Assembly (NCBI GenBank): GCA_964593555.1
Contig: CAZQIC010000144.1
Location: 1-11,225 of the forward strand
DNA length: 11,225 nucleotides
Source of the DNA: CAZQIC01 sp964593555
GTDB lineage: Bacteria; Bacteroidota; Bacteroidia; JAFLBG01
Direction: 5' to 3'
How positions within the stretch are numbered: the stretch's first letter is position 1; the number at the start of each line of letters is the position of its first letter. A model generated the notes under the pieces. The model ran no database searches. It saw only the letters and a list, made by a program, of their open reading frames with translations, and was not told the origin of the DNA. Below are positions 1 to 6,794 of the stretch, piece after piece. Made by a program: the position numbers and the translations under genes.

Positions 1-72
1 GGTTCTCCGATTTTTAGTCAAATCTCTAAAAGTGAATTTTTAGAACCCACCATAAATCATCCCAAAGCCCCA

Positions 73-1200
73 ATGCCCGTAACTAAAGAAGAATTGGCAT
101 TTATTTTTGAATTACAACGAACAGTAGGTCGTTATGATATGACCTACGTATATAATGGAGCATTTTCCGAAAACCTTTCAGATGGAATATTATCCTTAGC
201 CGAGGCAAATATGGAAGAGGTAGAGGAATCTTCTAAAGTAAAAAAGAAGGTTTATTTTATAATGGTGGAGTCGTTACAGAACATCACCCGCCACCAGGAT
301 GTAAAACAGGAAACCTATAACGGTATACCAAGCTTTTTTCTTATCCGCCGTAAAGCGAATGATTATTTGATCACGTCCGGGAACAGCATTGAAAATGACA
401 AGGTGAATATGTTGACAGGACTTTTGGAAAGAGTGAACAGCCTGGATAAAGACAGCCTTAAAGATTTACAAAGGGAAATATTAAGTGAGGGAGACCTTTC
501 TTCAAAAGGAGGAGCGGGCCTCGGACTTATTGAAATTGCAAGAAAGTCGGGCAACAAATTGTTTTATGATTTTAAAAAAATAAACGATGTCCATTCATTC
601 TTTTATTTTCAAACAAAAGTATTAGGCGATTCTCCGCTTGTGACAGGAGGTATGGAAGAGCTGCATTCCATGATCAATTTTCACCAGGAGATGTCGGACA
701 AAAATATTGGCATTATTTACCAGGGAGAATTTTCTCAGGATAATATGCTTAACCTGTTGGGCATGGCTGAATCAAATATAGGAGAGGGAATAGAAAATTT
801 ACAGGTGAGAAAAAAAATATTCCACATTACCGTTGAACTTCTTCAAAACATATTTAAGCATGCAGATATTCTTGAAAATGAACACAAAGAAAGACAAGGA
901 ATATTTTTTATAGGCAGCAGGGCCGGACAGTATTTTATTTGCGCAGGGAACGTTGTGAAGGATGATAAGATACCTTCTCTCAAAAAAAGAATAGATGAGA
1001 TCAATAAACTTGAAGGGGCCGATTTGGAGGCAAAATACATTTCAGTGCTAAAAGAAAAAGTGGCGAATGGCTCAATCTCAAATGGACTTGGGTTTATCGA
1101 TATTAAATCTAAAGCGAAGCAAAATCTTATTTATTCATTTACATCGCTTCCTAATGGTAATTCATTGTATTCGGTGCAGGTGAATGTTTCAAATAATTGA
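73..1200 (+). CDS. Tandem SiaB-like (DUF6272-type) protein kinase, two fused copies
   Basis: This 375-residue cytosolic protein consists of two copies of one domain, about residues 5-183 and 195-372. Each copy has a GHKL-like Asn box (E66-SLQN70-ITRH in copy 1; E255-LLQN259-IFKH in copy 2), a following 'GN' segment (G103-N104; G292-N293) and a C-terminal glycine-rich box. Copy 1 has an intact GGAGLGLIEIARKSG (146-160); copy 2 reads ISNGLGFIDIKSKAKQ (335-350) and lacks the leading glycines and the RKSG tail. The family is the SiaB kinase type, which in Pseudomonas phosphorylates SiaC; usual members are about 180 residues with one domain, so this is a fusion or duplication. The SiaC-like gene follows after 14 bases, implying one operon. 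The start at 73 fits the domain edge, but the frame stays open to base 1, so an N-terminal extension cannot be excluded. Kinase activity is inferred from family. Confidence 0.82.
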   Translation: MPVTKEELAFIFELQRTVGRYDMTYVYNGAFSENLSDGILSLAEANMEEVEESSKVKKKVYFIMVESLQNITRHQDVKQETYNGIPSFFLIRRKANDYLITSGNSIENDKVNMLTGLLERVNSLDKDSLKDLQREILSEGDLSSKGGAGLGLIEIARKSGNKLFYDFKKINDVHSFFYFQTKVLGDSPLVTGGMEELHSMINFHQEMSDKNIGIIYQGEFSQDNMLNLLGMAESNIGEGIENLQVRKKIFHITVELLQNIFKHADILENEHKERQGIFFIGSRAGQYFICAGNVVKDDKIPSLKKRIDEINKLEGADLEAKYISVLKEKVANGSISNGLGFIDIKSKAKQNLIYSFTSLPNGNSLYSVQVNVSNN

Positions 1201-1214
1201 TTAAATTTATAATT

Positions 1215-1586
1215 ATGGATTCGTTGATTTTAGAGCCAACACCGGAAACGCCAAAGGTAAATTTTGATGCCAATACGGGTAAGCTCGATATTTCTGGAAG
1301 GTCACTTCCGGAGGATGCAATTGCATTCTATAAAAAGCTGTTTGATTGGTTAGATAAATATTCCGCGCAGCCTAAAGCCGTTACTTCCTTGAATATTAAT
1401 TTAGAATATTACAATACCGCAACCTCCAAGCAGTTGTATAAAATACTTTGTGTTTTAGAGGAGTTAAATAAAAAAAATAAGGTCGAGGTGAACTGGACAT
1501 ATAATAAAGACGATACTGATATGCTTTCCCAGGGAGAACGTTTGTCGAAACTCGTCATCCTTAAATTTAACCTGGTAGAGAACTAA
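1215..1586 (+). CDS. SiaC family regulatory phosphoprotein (DUF1987)
   Basis: This 123-residue single-domain protein begins MDSLILEPTPETPKVNFD, the usual opening of the SiaC/DUF1987 family (hydrophobic strand, T-x-x-TP, then FD), and continues with 'ISGRSLPEDAIAFY' and 'NINLEYYNTATSKQL'. In Pseudomonas, SiaC is phosphorylated on a threonine by SiaB, dephosphorylated by SiaA, and in its unphosphorylated form activates a diguanylate cyclase. The matching segment here is N67-T-A-T-S71; which residue is modified needs an alignment. The ATG at 1215 is preferred over an in-frame TTG at 1197, because the family starts just before this strand and the TTG lies inside the upstream gene's end. It is probably co-transcribed with the tandem SiaB kinase. 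Its stop overlaps the stop of the converging phosphatase gene by four bases. The downstream partner is unknown: no cyclase is encoded here. Confidence 0.87.
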   Translation: MDSLILEPTPETPKVNFDANTGKLDISGRSLPEDAIAFYKKLFDWLDKYSAQPKAVTSLNINLEYYNTATSKQLYKILCVLEELNKKNKVEVNWTYNKDDTDMLSQGERLSKLVILKFNLVEN

Positions 1587-3142
1587 ACTCTTAATCCTAC
1601 CACAAGGATATCATCCGTTTGTGGTTCAAGTCCCTGCCAGTCAACAAGTGTTCTGTCTAAAGTGTTTTTCTGAAGGTCCATCGGCTTAGCATAAATTTCC
1701 TGTAATAGGTTTTTGAAACGTTGGCTCATGAATTTCTTTCTGTTCGGTCCGCCAAACTGATCAAAATAACCATCGGTAAACATGTACAACACGTCTCCTT
1801 TTTTAAGATCAGTTATTTTATGTTCGGCAAATACTTTAGCGAAATGTTTAGAAAATCCGCCAATGGAAAAAAGCTCTCCTTTAATAGTGACAAGATTACC
1901 TTCTTTAAATAAAGTCAACGAATGGTTAGCTCCGGCAAATATCAACTCGCTTGTTTTTTTATAAAAACAACAAACCGAAATATCCATGCCATCATCCTGC
2001 GTTGCGAGGTTTACATTGGTTTGTCCCAGTGTGGTAACAATAGAATTATTAAGATGCGTTAATATGGCTGCAGGTGAGTGTATAGATTTTTGATTTACTA
2101 TTTCATTCAACAAGGCGTTTCCTATCATTGATAAAAATGCTCCCGGTATGCCATGTCCTGTACAATCTGCAACAGCAACTATTATTTTATCTTTCTGATT
2201 CGATATCCAGTAAAAATCTCCGCTTACAATATCCTTAGGCTTAAATAAAATAAAACTTTCGGAAAAGGAATCAACCAATAAATATTTAGAAGGAATCACT
2301 GCTCCCTGAATGCGCCTTGCGTAGTTAATGCTCCTCGTAATTTGTGTGTTTTTTCTTTCGAGTTCCAGGCTTAATTTCTTTTTACTGTTGTACCTGCTGT
2401 ATAAGAGAAAAATAGATAATCCTAAAAAAACCAGTCCTGCACATGAAAATAATATTCCGAACCGGAACCTGTATGCCTTGTTTGATTGCTGGTCCTTTTC
2501 AAGAAATTTTATTCTATCGTCTTTTATCTGTAAAGCTTTTTCTCTCGCATCTTTATCTTGCTTGTAACGCTTTTCCAATTCATCAATTGCATTTTTTCGA
2601 GATTCACGGTTGAGCAAATCATTGCTTACAGAATAATTCTTTAGAGCCTCACAAGCTTTTTTGTAATCGCCCTGGGCTTCATAAATAGAATAAAGTGTCC
2701 TATTTATTTCGGTTAATGTTTCATTAGAAAGGAAATTATTTTTTTTTGCCGATTCCGCGTATTGTATTGCCAAAGGATAATTTTTTTTTGCCCGGTAAAG
2801 TGCGGCCAGTTTAAGATAAGAAATGGCTAATCCATTCCTGTCATTTATACTCTTTCTAATTTCAATACTACTCAGCAGTTCTTTTTCGGCATCATCGTAT
2901 TGTCCAAGGTCGGTCAATAAAGATCCTATTTCTGTCCTTCGTACCGCTATCGCTTCCTCATCTTTCAGCGAAAGACTTTTTAAAAGAGATTTTTCCAGGT
3001 CTAAGAGTTTTTTTTCAATAGCGGACATATTTATCGAATCCTGTGCCCTGGTTTGAGGATGTAGAGAGGACGAATTCGAGGAGCCTATCGAAAATGTAGT
3101 TGAAAAAAGTAAAAGCAATACAAAAACAACCTGTTTACTCAC
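1583..3142 (-). CDS. Membrane-anchored TPR / SpoIIE-type PP2C serine phosphatase (SiaA/RsbU-like)
   Basis: This 519-residue protein has a signal peptide or first hydrophobic segment (residues 4-20), TPR-like helical repeats (about 68-170), a charged probable coiled coil (180-222), one transmembrane helix (227-248), a short linker with the common 'INYARRIQGAVIP' lead-in (272-284), and a SpoIIE/PP2C domain to the end. Metal-binding acidic motifs all appear intact: SGD309F, AD326CTGHG, QDDGMD387, FTD457G and QTDD511. The predicted layout puts the TPRs outside the inner membrane as a sensor or partner-binding module and the phosphatase in the cytosol. Its position tail-to-tail with SiaB- and SiaC-like genes makes it the candidate SiaA, dephosphorylating the SiaC protein; this is inferred from context. 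The start is GTG at 3142: an in-frame stop lies two codons further upstream, and the next ATG (residue 39) would lose the signal peptide. Confidence 0.85.
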   Translation of the reverse strand: MSKQVVFVLLLLFSTTFSIGSSNSSSLHPQTRAQDSINMSAIEKKLLDLEKSLLKSLSLKDEEAIAVRRTEIGSLLTDLGQYDDAEKELLSSIEIRKSINDRNGLAISYLKLAALYRAKKNYPLAIQYAESAKKNNFLSNETLTEINRTLYSIYEAQGDYKKACEALKNYSVSNDLLNRESRKNAIDELEKRYKQDKDAREKALQIKDDRIKFLEKDQQSNKAYRFRFGILFSCAGLVFLGLSIFLLYSRYNSKKKLSLELERKNTQITRSINYARRIQGAVIPSKYLLVDSFSESFILFKPKDIVSGDFYWISNQKDKIIVAVADCTGHGIPGAFLSMIGNALLNEIVNQKSIHSPAAILTHLNNSIVTTLGQTNVNLATQDDGMDISVCCFYKKTSELIFAGANHSLTLFKEGNLVTIKGELFSIGGFSKHFAKVFAEHKITDLKKGDVLYMFTDGYFDQFGGPNRKKFMSQRFKNLLQEIYAKPMDLQKNTLDRTLVDWQGLEPQTDDILVVGLRV

Positions 3143-3203
3143 CTTGCGCTATATATTCATTAATTTTACTAATAATATAGTGAATTATCAAATTAATAAG
3201 CTC
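3143..3203. promoter_or_regulatory. Divergent intergenic region between phosphatase and acs
   Basis: Sixty-one very AT-rich bases separate the GTG start of the phosphatase from the preferred ATG of acs, so promoters for both must lie here or just inside the genes. The only near match to the Bacteroidota -7 box (TAnnTTTG) on the plus strand is TAATTTTA at 3161-3168, seven of eight positions. The nearest upstream TTG (3144-3146) is only 14 bases away, shorter than the usual spacing. No convincing operator or ribosome-binding site was seen. Confidence 0.35.
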
Positions 3204-5105
3204 ATGCGGACAATAGAGGAATATAAAAAAGAATACCAACAAAGTATTATTGATCCGGAAAAGTTTTGGAACGATAAGGCGGAAGGGTTTACATGGAAAA
3301 AAAAATACTTAAAAATCCTTGAATGGAATTTTGATCCTTCGACAGGCTCGGGACCTGATGTAAAATGGTTTATTGGGGGAAAGCTGAACATAACAGAAAA
3401 TTGTATCGACAGGCATTTAAAAGAAAATGCAAATGCACCTGCTATCATTTGGGAGCCGAATGATCCTAATGAACCACATATAATAATTACTTATAAGGAG
3501 CTTCATGAAAGAGTTTGTGTTTTTGCAAATACATTAAAAAGGAACGGAGCAAAAAAGGGCGACAGAATTTGTATTTATATGCCCATGGTGCCCGAACTGG
3601 CTATTGCGGTATTAGCATGTGCGAGAATTGGGGCAATACATTCTGTTGTATTTGCGGGATTCTCATTTCATTCTTTAGCCGACAGGATCAACGATTCTTT
3701 GTGCAGTATGGTGCTTACTACCGATGGAGCATACAGGGGGGCGAAAGACATTCTTCTTAAACAGATCGTTGACCATGCTTTGGAAACTTGCCCATCTGTA
3801 AAAAAAGTTATTGTATTAAAAAGAACAGGAGTGAACATAAACATGCAAACAGGAAGGGATGTTTGGTGGCACGATGAAATAAAAAATGTCTCTTCTGTAT
3901 GCGAAGCCGAAGAAATGGATTCGGAAGATATGCTCTTCATCCTTTATACATCGGGATCAACAGGAAAACCGAAAGGTGTTGTTCACACTACAGCTGGGTA
4001 TATGGTATACACAAAATATACTTTTGAAAATGTGTTTCAATATAAAAAGGGAGAAGTATTCTGGTGCACTGCTGATGTGGGCTGGATAACAGGGCACTCT
4101 TATTTGGTCTATGGACCCTTGCTTGCAGGTGCAACAACATTAATGTTTGAAGGCATTCCAACTTTTCCGAATGCCGGGAGATTCTGGAGCACAATCGACA
4201 AGCACCAGGTAAATATATTTTATACAGCGCCCACAGCGATACGATCATTGCAGGCAATGGGAACAAGTTTTGTTAAACCATATAAATTAAATTCACTGCG
4301 TGTATTAGGAAGCGTGGGAGAGCCCATCAATGAAGAAGCATGGCATTGGTATGATGTTAATATTGGAAAAAACAATTGTCCTATTGTAGATACCTGGTGG
4401 CAAACAGAAACAGGCGGTATAATGATCTCGCCACTCGCCGGAATAACAAAAACAAAACCGGGCTTCGCGACATTACCATTACCGGGAGTACAACCGGCCA
4501 TACTTGACGAACATGGAAAAGAGCTGGAAGGGAATGGAGTAGAGGGAAGGCTTTGTATAAAATTTCCTTGGCCGGGAATGATACGTACTACATATGGTGA
4601 TCACGAGCGCTGCAAAGAAAATTATTTTGCGCATTACAAAGGATATTATTTCACCGGGGATGGATGCCGAAGAGATGAAGATGGTTATTACAGGATAACA
4701 GGAAGGGTGGACGATGTGATAAAAGTTTCAGGCCATTTATTAGGCACTGCGGAAATTGAGAATGCCATCAATCAGCATAAAAATATTGTAGAGAGTGCAG
4801 TTGTCGGATTTCCGCATCCTATAAAAGGCTGGGGGATATATGCGTTTGTGATATGTGAAAACAAGAGCAAAAATATTGAGGAGCTGAGGAGGGAAATTAT
4901 CGAAACTGTATCCGGTTATATGGGCGCGATTGCGAAGCCGGATAAAATACAGGTAGTAAGCGGTTTGCCTAAAACCAGATCGGGGAAAATAATGCGGAGG
5001 ATATTAAGAAAAATTGCAGAGGGGGAAATGAAAAATCTTGGCGATACTTCTACCTTGCTTGATCCCGGCGTAGTTGAAGAAATAAAAGCAGGCGCAATAA
5101 ATTAA
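3204..5105 (+). CDS. acs: Acetyl-CoA synthetase (AMP-forming)
   Basis: Converts acetate, ATP and CoA to acetyl-CoA, AMP and pyrophosphate in the cytosol. The 633-residue product is close to the usual 650. Motifs in order are FIGGKLNITENCIDRHL near the N-terminus, the P-loop TSGSTGKPKG (249-258), GSVGEPINEEAWHWY, DTWWQTETGG (396-405; W399 matches the acetate-selecting Trp414 of Salmonella Acs), YFTGD486G, GR501VDD, and KTRSGK595IMRR. K595 matches Lys609, the catalytic lysine silenced by acetylation in Salmonella. Residue 512 is Leu where Salmonella has Arg526 (SGHLLGT versus SGHRLGT); as I recall, animal ACSS2 also has Leu here. Residues 45-50 come from a short interspersed-repeat sequence. 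The ATG at 3204 is chosen over the TTG at 3144 because the family homology (IEEYKKEYQQSI..PEKFW) begins there. It is divergent from the phosphatase, and its stop overlaps the next, converging gene by four bases. Confidence 0.96.
   Translation: MRTIEEYKKEYQQSIIDPEKFWNDKAEGFTWKKKYLKILEWNFDPSTGSGPDVKWFIGGKLNITENCIDRHLKENANAPAIIWEPNDPNEPHIIITYKELHERVCVFANTLKRNGAKKGDRICIYMPMVPELAIAVLACARIGAIHSVVFAGFSFHSLADRINDSLCSMVLTTDGAYRGAKDILLKQIVDHALETCPSVKKVIVLKRTGVNINMQTGRDVWWHDEIKNVSSVCEAEEMDSEDMLFILYTSGSTGKPKGVVHTTAGYMVYTKYTFENVFQYKKGEVFWCTADVGWITGHSYLVYGPLLAGATTLMFEGIPTFPNAGRFWSTIDKHQVNIFYTAPTAIRSLQAMGTSFVKPYKLNSLRVLGSVGEPINEEAWHWYDVNIGKNNCPIVDTWWQTETGGIMISPLAGITKTKPGFATLPLPGVQPAILDEHGKELEGNGVEGRLCIKFPWPGMIRTTYGDHERCKENYFAHYKGYYFTGDGCRRDEDGYYRITGRVDDVIKVSGHLLGTAEIENAINQHKNIVESAVVGFPHPIKGWGIYAFVICENKSKNIEELRREIIETVSGYMGAIAKPDKIQVVSGLPKTRSGKIMRRILRKIAEGEMKNLGDTSTLLDPGVVEEIKAGAIN
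3336..3355 (+). repeat. Interspersed short repeat (PSTGSG / PEPVEG type) inside acs
   Basis: The 20 bases CCTTCGACAGGCTCGGGACC match a short sequence I recognise as dispersed in many environmental bacterial genomes. It is usually seen as CCTTCGACAGGCTCAGG or its complement, which translates as PEPVEG. Here it is read in frame as PSTGSGP (residues 45-51 of Acs), adding about six residues in a variable stretch just before the conserved VKWF. The antisense reading gives GPEPVEG, the usual signature. A related 12-mer, one mismatch and opposite orientation, lies at 3081-3092. Identification rests on memory of the motif, not on a search. Confidence 0.6.
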
Positions 5106-6649
5106 TTTTTTAGGCGAGCCTTTTCTTTTACTATATCTGCGAACGATCTTTGTTCAATTTTACTTTCCAGCCATGCGATAATATCAAAATAATTTAACGC
5201 CCGTTTTTCGTATGGGTCTTTGGTTATCAATAGCAGTTCTGTTTTTAGTTTTTTGAATAGCGCAATTAATTGAACATTTGTCGAAACTTTATTTAACATT
5301 TTGATAGAGTTAAGCAATACAGTTTCAAATTTATACAACCTGTTGCGCTTATAGAACAGTCGATATGTTGAACGTATAAGGTATGGCAATAGCTCTTCGC
5401 TGCCCAGCTCATAATGTACAATGAGATGCATGATTTTTGTAAAACAATAAATATCATCACGTAAATTAACCGGGCCGTTTAGAATCATATTTGTGCATGT
5501 GTTTGCCTTTGCATAATTTCCGGCACCAAAATACACAATAGCCATGTGGTGTGTCAGCAATAATTCATGCTGCATATTGGATGCTTTTATTTTATTTTTT
5601 TTTCTAAAGGCATTTATATGATTGATTAGTTTGATCCCTTCATCAAATTGCCCCGATAAATAATAAACAGAAAGTTCCAGGTTGTTTGCAATATTAAACG
5701 ATAACTCACTTATTCCAGGCGAATCGGAAGCCAGAGCTCTTAATTTATGGATATTAGCAAGAGCAATATCAAATTTTTTAAGAATAGTTTCAGTAACTAT
5801 CAGGTTATTTAATATAGATACATAAGACTTCGGGTTTTTTTGGATCTGATGCGGAGCCCCTTCGATCAGTTTTACCAGCTTGTGCATTTGTGGGTACGAC
5901 TTTTTTAAATCTTCATTTATAAAGTAATATGTGCTGTGACACATGTGATAAAAGTATTTTGCCTGGTAGGAAAGCGCAAGGTCTTCCGAAACAAATAATT
6001 TATCATGAATAATTTCTTCATATTTTTTAAGTTCAAATTTACTCCGGGTAAATCCAACCCGTTCTCTTCTTGAGAAAATACGGGAAGTCATGAGGCTGTA
6101 TGAATACAAGTTGGAATATTTTTTTAACACGCCGAATATGGAAACGTATAAGTCTTCTATATCCATTTCCGATTTATTATAATAGGCTTGTAAGCGCATC
6201 AGTTCAATTTCCCAGCCGTAGAGTTCGAGCAGGTGAGCAAACAATTCATATTTTTCGGCGATGGGCTTGGCTTTTTGCAAAAGCAATTCGCATTGATGAT
6301 AAAGCCCCTTATCAAATAGTATTTGTACCTGCTGTATATATTCAGTTACCCGGAACTCCGGACTGACACCGGAATGATATACTGTTAAACTTTTTAGAAT
6401 AAGTTTATACAGATAATATTTTGATTCGGAAAGATGGCTTACAAAATTTTCTTCTGATAATGATTCACGTAATGCCTGTTCGTTATACTCGCCGGATTCT
6501 GTTTGGCATTGCTTTTCAATAGCATCATATAGTTTAAGGTAATTGTTTTTTTCACCTATAACATGCAATGATACAAACAGCTTAAAATGTCTTTTTTCCG
6601 ACTTTTTTAAGGATCTGATGAGGTGAAAAATATGATCATTTGTTTTCAT
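5102..6649 (-). CDS. Helical TPR-like protein of unknown function
   Basis: I do not recognise a named function. The 515-residue product is rich in Leu, Lys, Tyr and Glu and appears almost entirely alpha-helical. Repeated pairs of helices such as 'FDKGLYHQCELLLQKAKPIAEKY' (starting near residue 112) suggest divergent TPR or similar solenoid repeats. There is no signal peptide and no membrane segment, so it is probably cytosolic. The N-terminus (residues 8-25, FHLIRSLKKSEKRHFKLF) resembles the opening of a hypothetical-protein family I recall as widespread in Bacteroidota; the family role is unknown. The ATG at 6647-6649 is followed directly by this conserved start. A 16-base repeat abuts the start codon upstream, and a second copy lies 67 bases further out. 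The stop overlaps that of acs by four bases. Likely functions are protein-protein scaffolding or regulation, but nothing in the sequence decides this. Confidence 0.8.
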   Translation of the reverse strand: MKTNDHIFHLIRSLKKSEKRHFKLFVSLHVIGEKNNYLKLYDAIEKQCQTESGEYNEQALRESLSEENFVSHLSESKYYLYKLILKSLTVYHSGVSPEFRVTEYIQQVQILFDKGLYHQCELLLQKAKPIAEKYELFAHLLELYGWEIELMRLQAYYNKSEMDIEDLYVSIFGVLKKYSNLYSYSLMTSRIFSRRERVGFTRSKFELKKYEEIIHDKLFVSEDLALSYQAKYFYHMCHSTYYFINEDLKKSYPQMHKLVKLIEGAPHQIQKNPKSYVSILNNLIVTETILKKFDIALANIHKLRALASDSPGISELSFNIANNLELSVYYLSGQFDEGIKLINHINAFRKKNKIKASNMQHELLLTHHMAIVYFGAGNYAKANTCTNMILNGPVNLRDDIYCFTKIMHLIVHYELGSEELLPYLIRSTYRLFYKRNRLYKFETVLLNSIKMLNKVSTNVQLIALFKKLKTELLLITKDPYEKRALNYFDIIAWLESKIEQRSFADIVKEKARLKN

Positions 6650-6664
6650 AGACTTATCAGATAG
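6649..6664. repeat. Direct repeat copy 1 (TAGACTTATCAGATAG)
   Basis: This 16-base sequence recurs with one mismatch (T to C at the seventh base) at 6716-6731, a start-to-start spacing of 67 bases. The copy abuts, and overlaps by one base, the start codon of the unknown minus-strand gene, so it lies in its leader or core promoter. It could be a binding site for a regulator of one or both divergent genes, or a remnant of a local duplication. Confidence 0.6.
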
Positions 6665-6715
6665 TAGCCCAATTTATGTGTAAATATAGGAAAGAAAGAA
6701 TCAATTTCATCATAA

Positions 6716-6731
6716 TAGACTCATCAGATAG
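6716..6731. repeat. Direct repeat copy 2 (TAGACTCATCAGATAG)
   Basis: This is the second copy of the 16-base repeat, 15 of 16 identical to the copy at 6649-6664. It lies near the middle of the 145-base divergent intergenic region, 63 bases before the start of the large secreted protein. The sequence between the copies is unrelated to them and AT-rich. No perfect Bacteroidota promoter boxes were found in this gap; the nearest on the minus strand is TATATTTA (plus 6681-6688), seven of eight positions. Confidence 0.6.
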
Positions 6732-6794
6732 AAATAAAAAAGGATTGTGTATAAAACGATGATATAGGATATTAGTAAAAATTAACCCCCGGTC

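Noticed and set aside
1197..1214. TTG start for the SiaC-like protein overlapping the end of the kinase gene.
   Set aside because: The added residues (IKFII) are not part of the family, whereas the ATG at 1215 directly precedes the conserved first strand.
3144..3203. TTG start giving Acs 20 extra residues.
   Set aside because: The extension (RYIFINFTNNIVNYQINKL) is unlike Acs N-termini and would occupy the divergent promoter region. The ATG at 3204 matches the family start.
6671..6710. Promoter for the TPR-like gene with TATATTTA as -7 and TTG as -33 on the minus strand.
   Set aside because: The spacing between the two elements is only about 13 bases, well short of the usual distance, and the -7 box is imperfect.
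6705..6727. Hammerhead-ribozyme-like core on the minus strand: CTGATGA, a possible 3-bp stem II, then GAAA.
   Set aside because: No complementary sequence forms stem I or a convincing stem III around a cleavage site, and the stem II closing pair would be G-U. It is most likely chance in AT-rich DNA.
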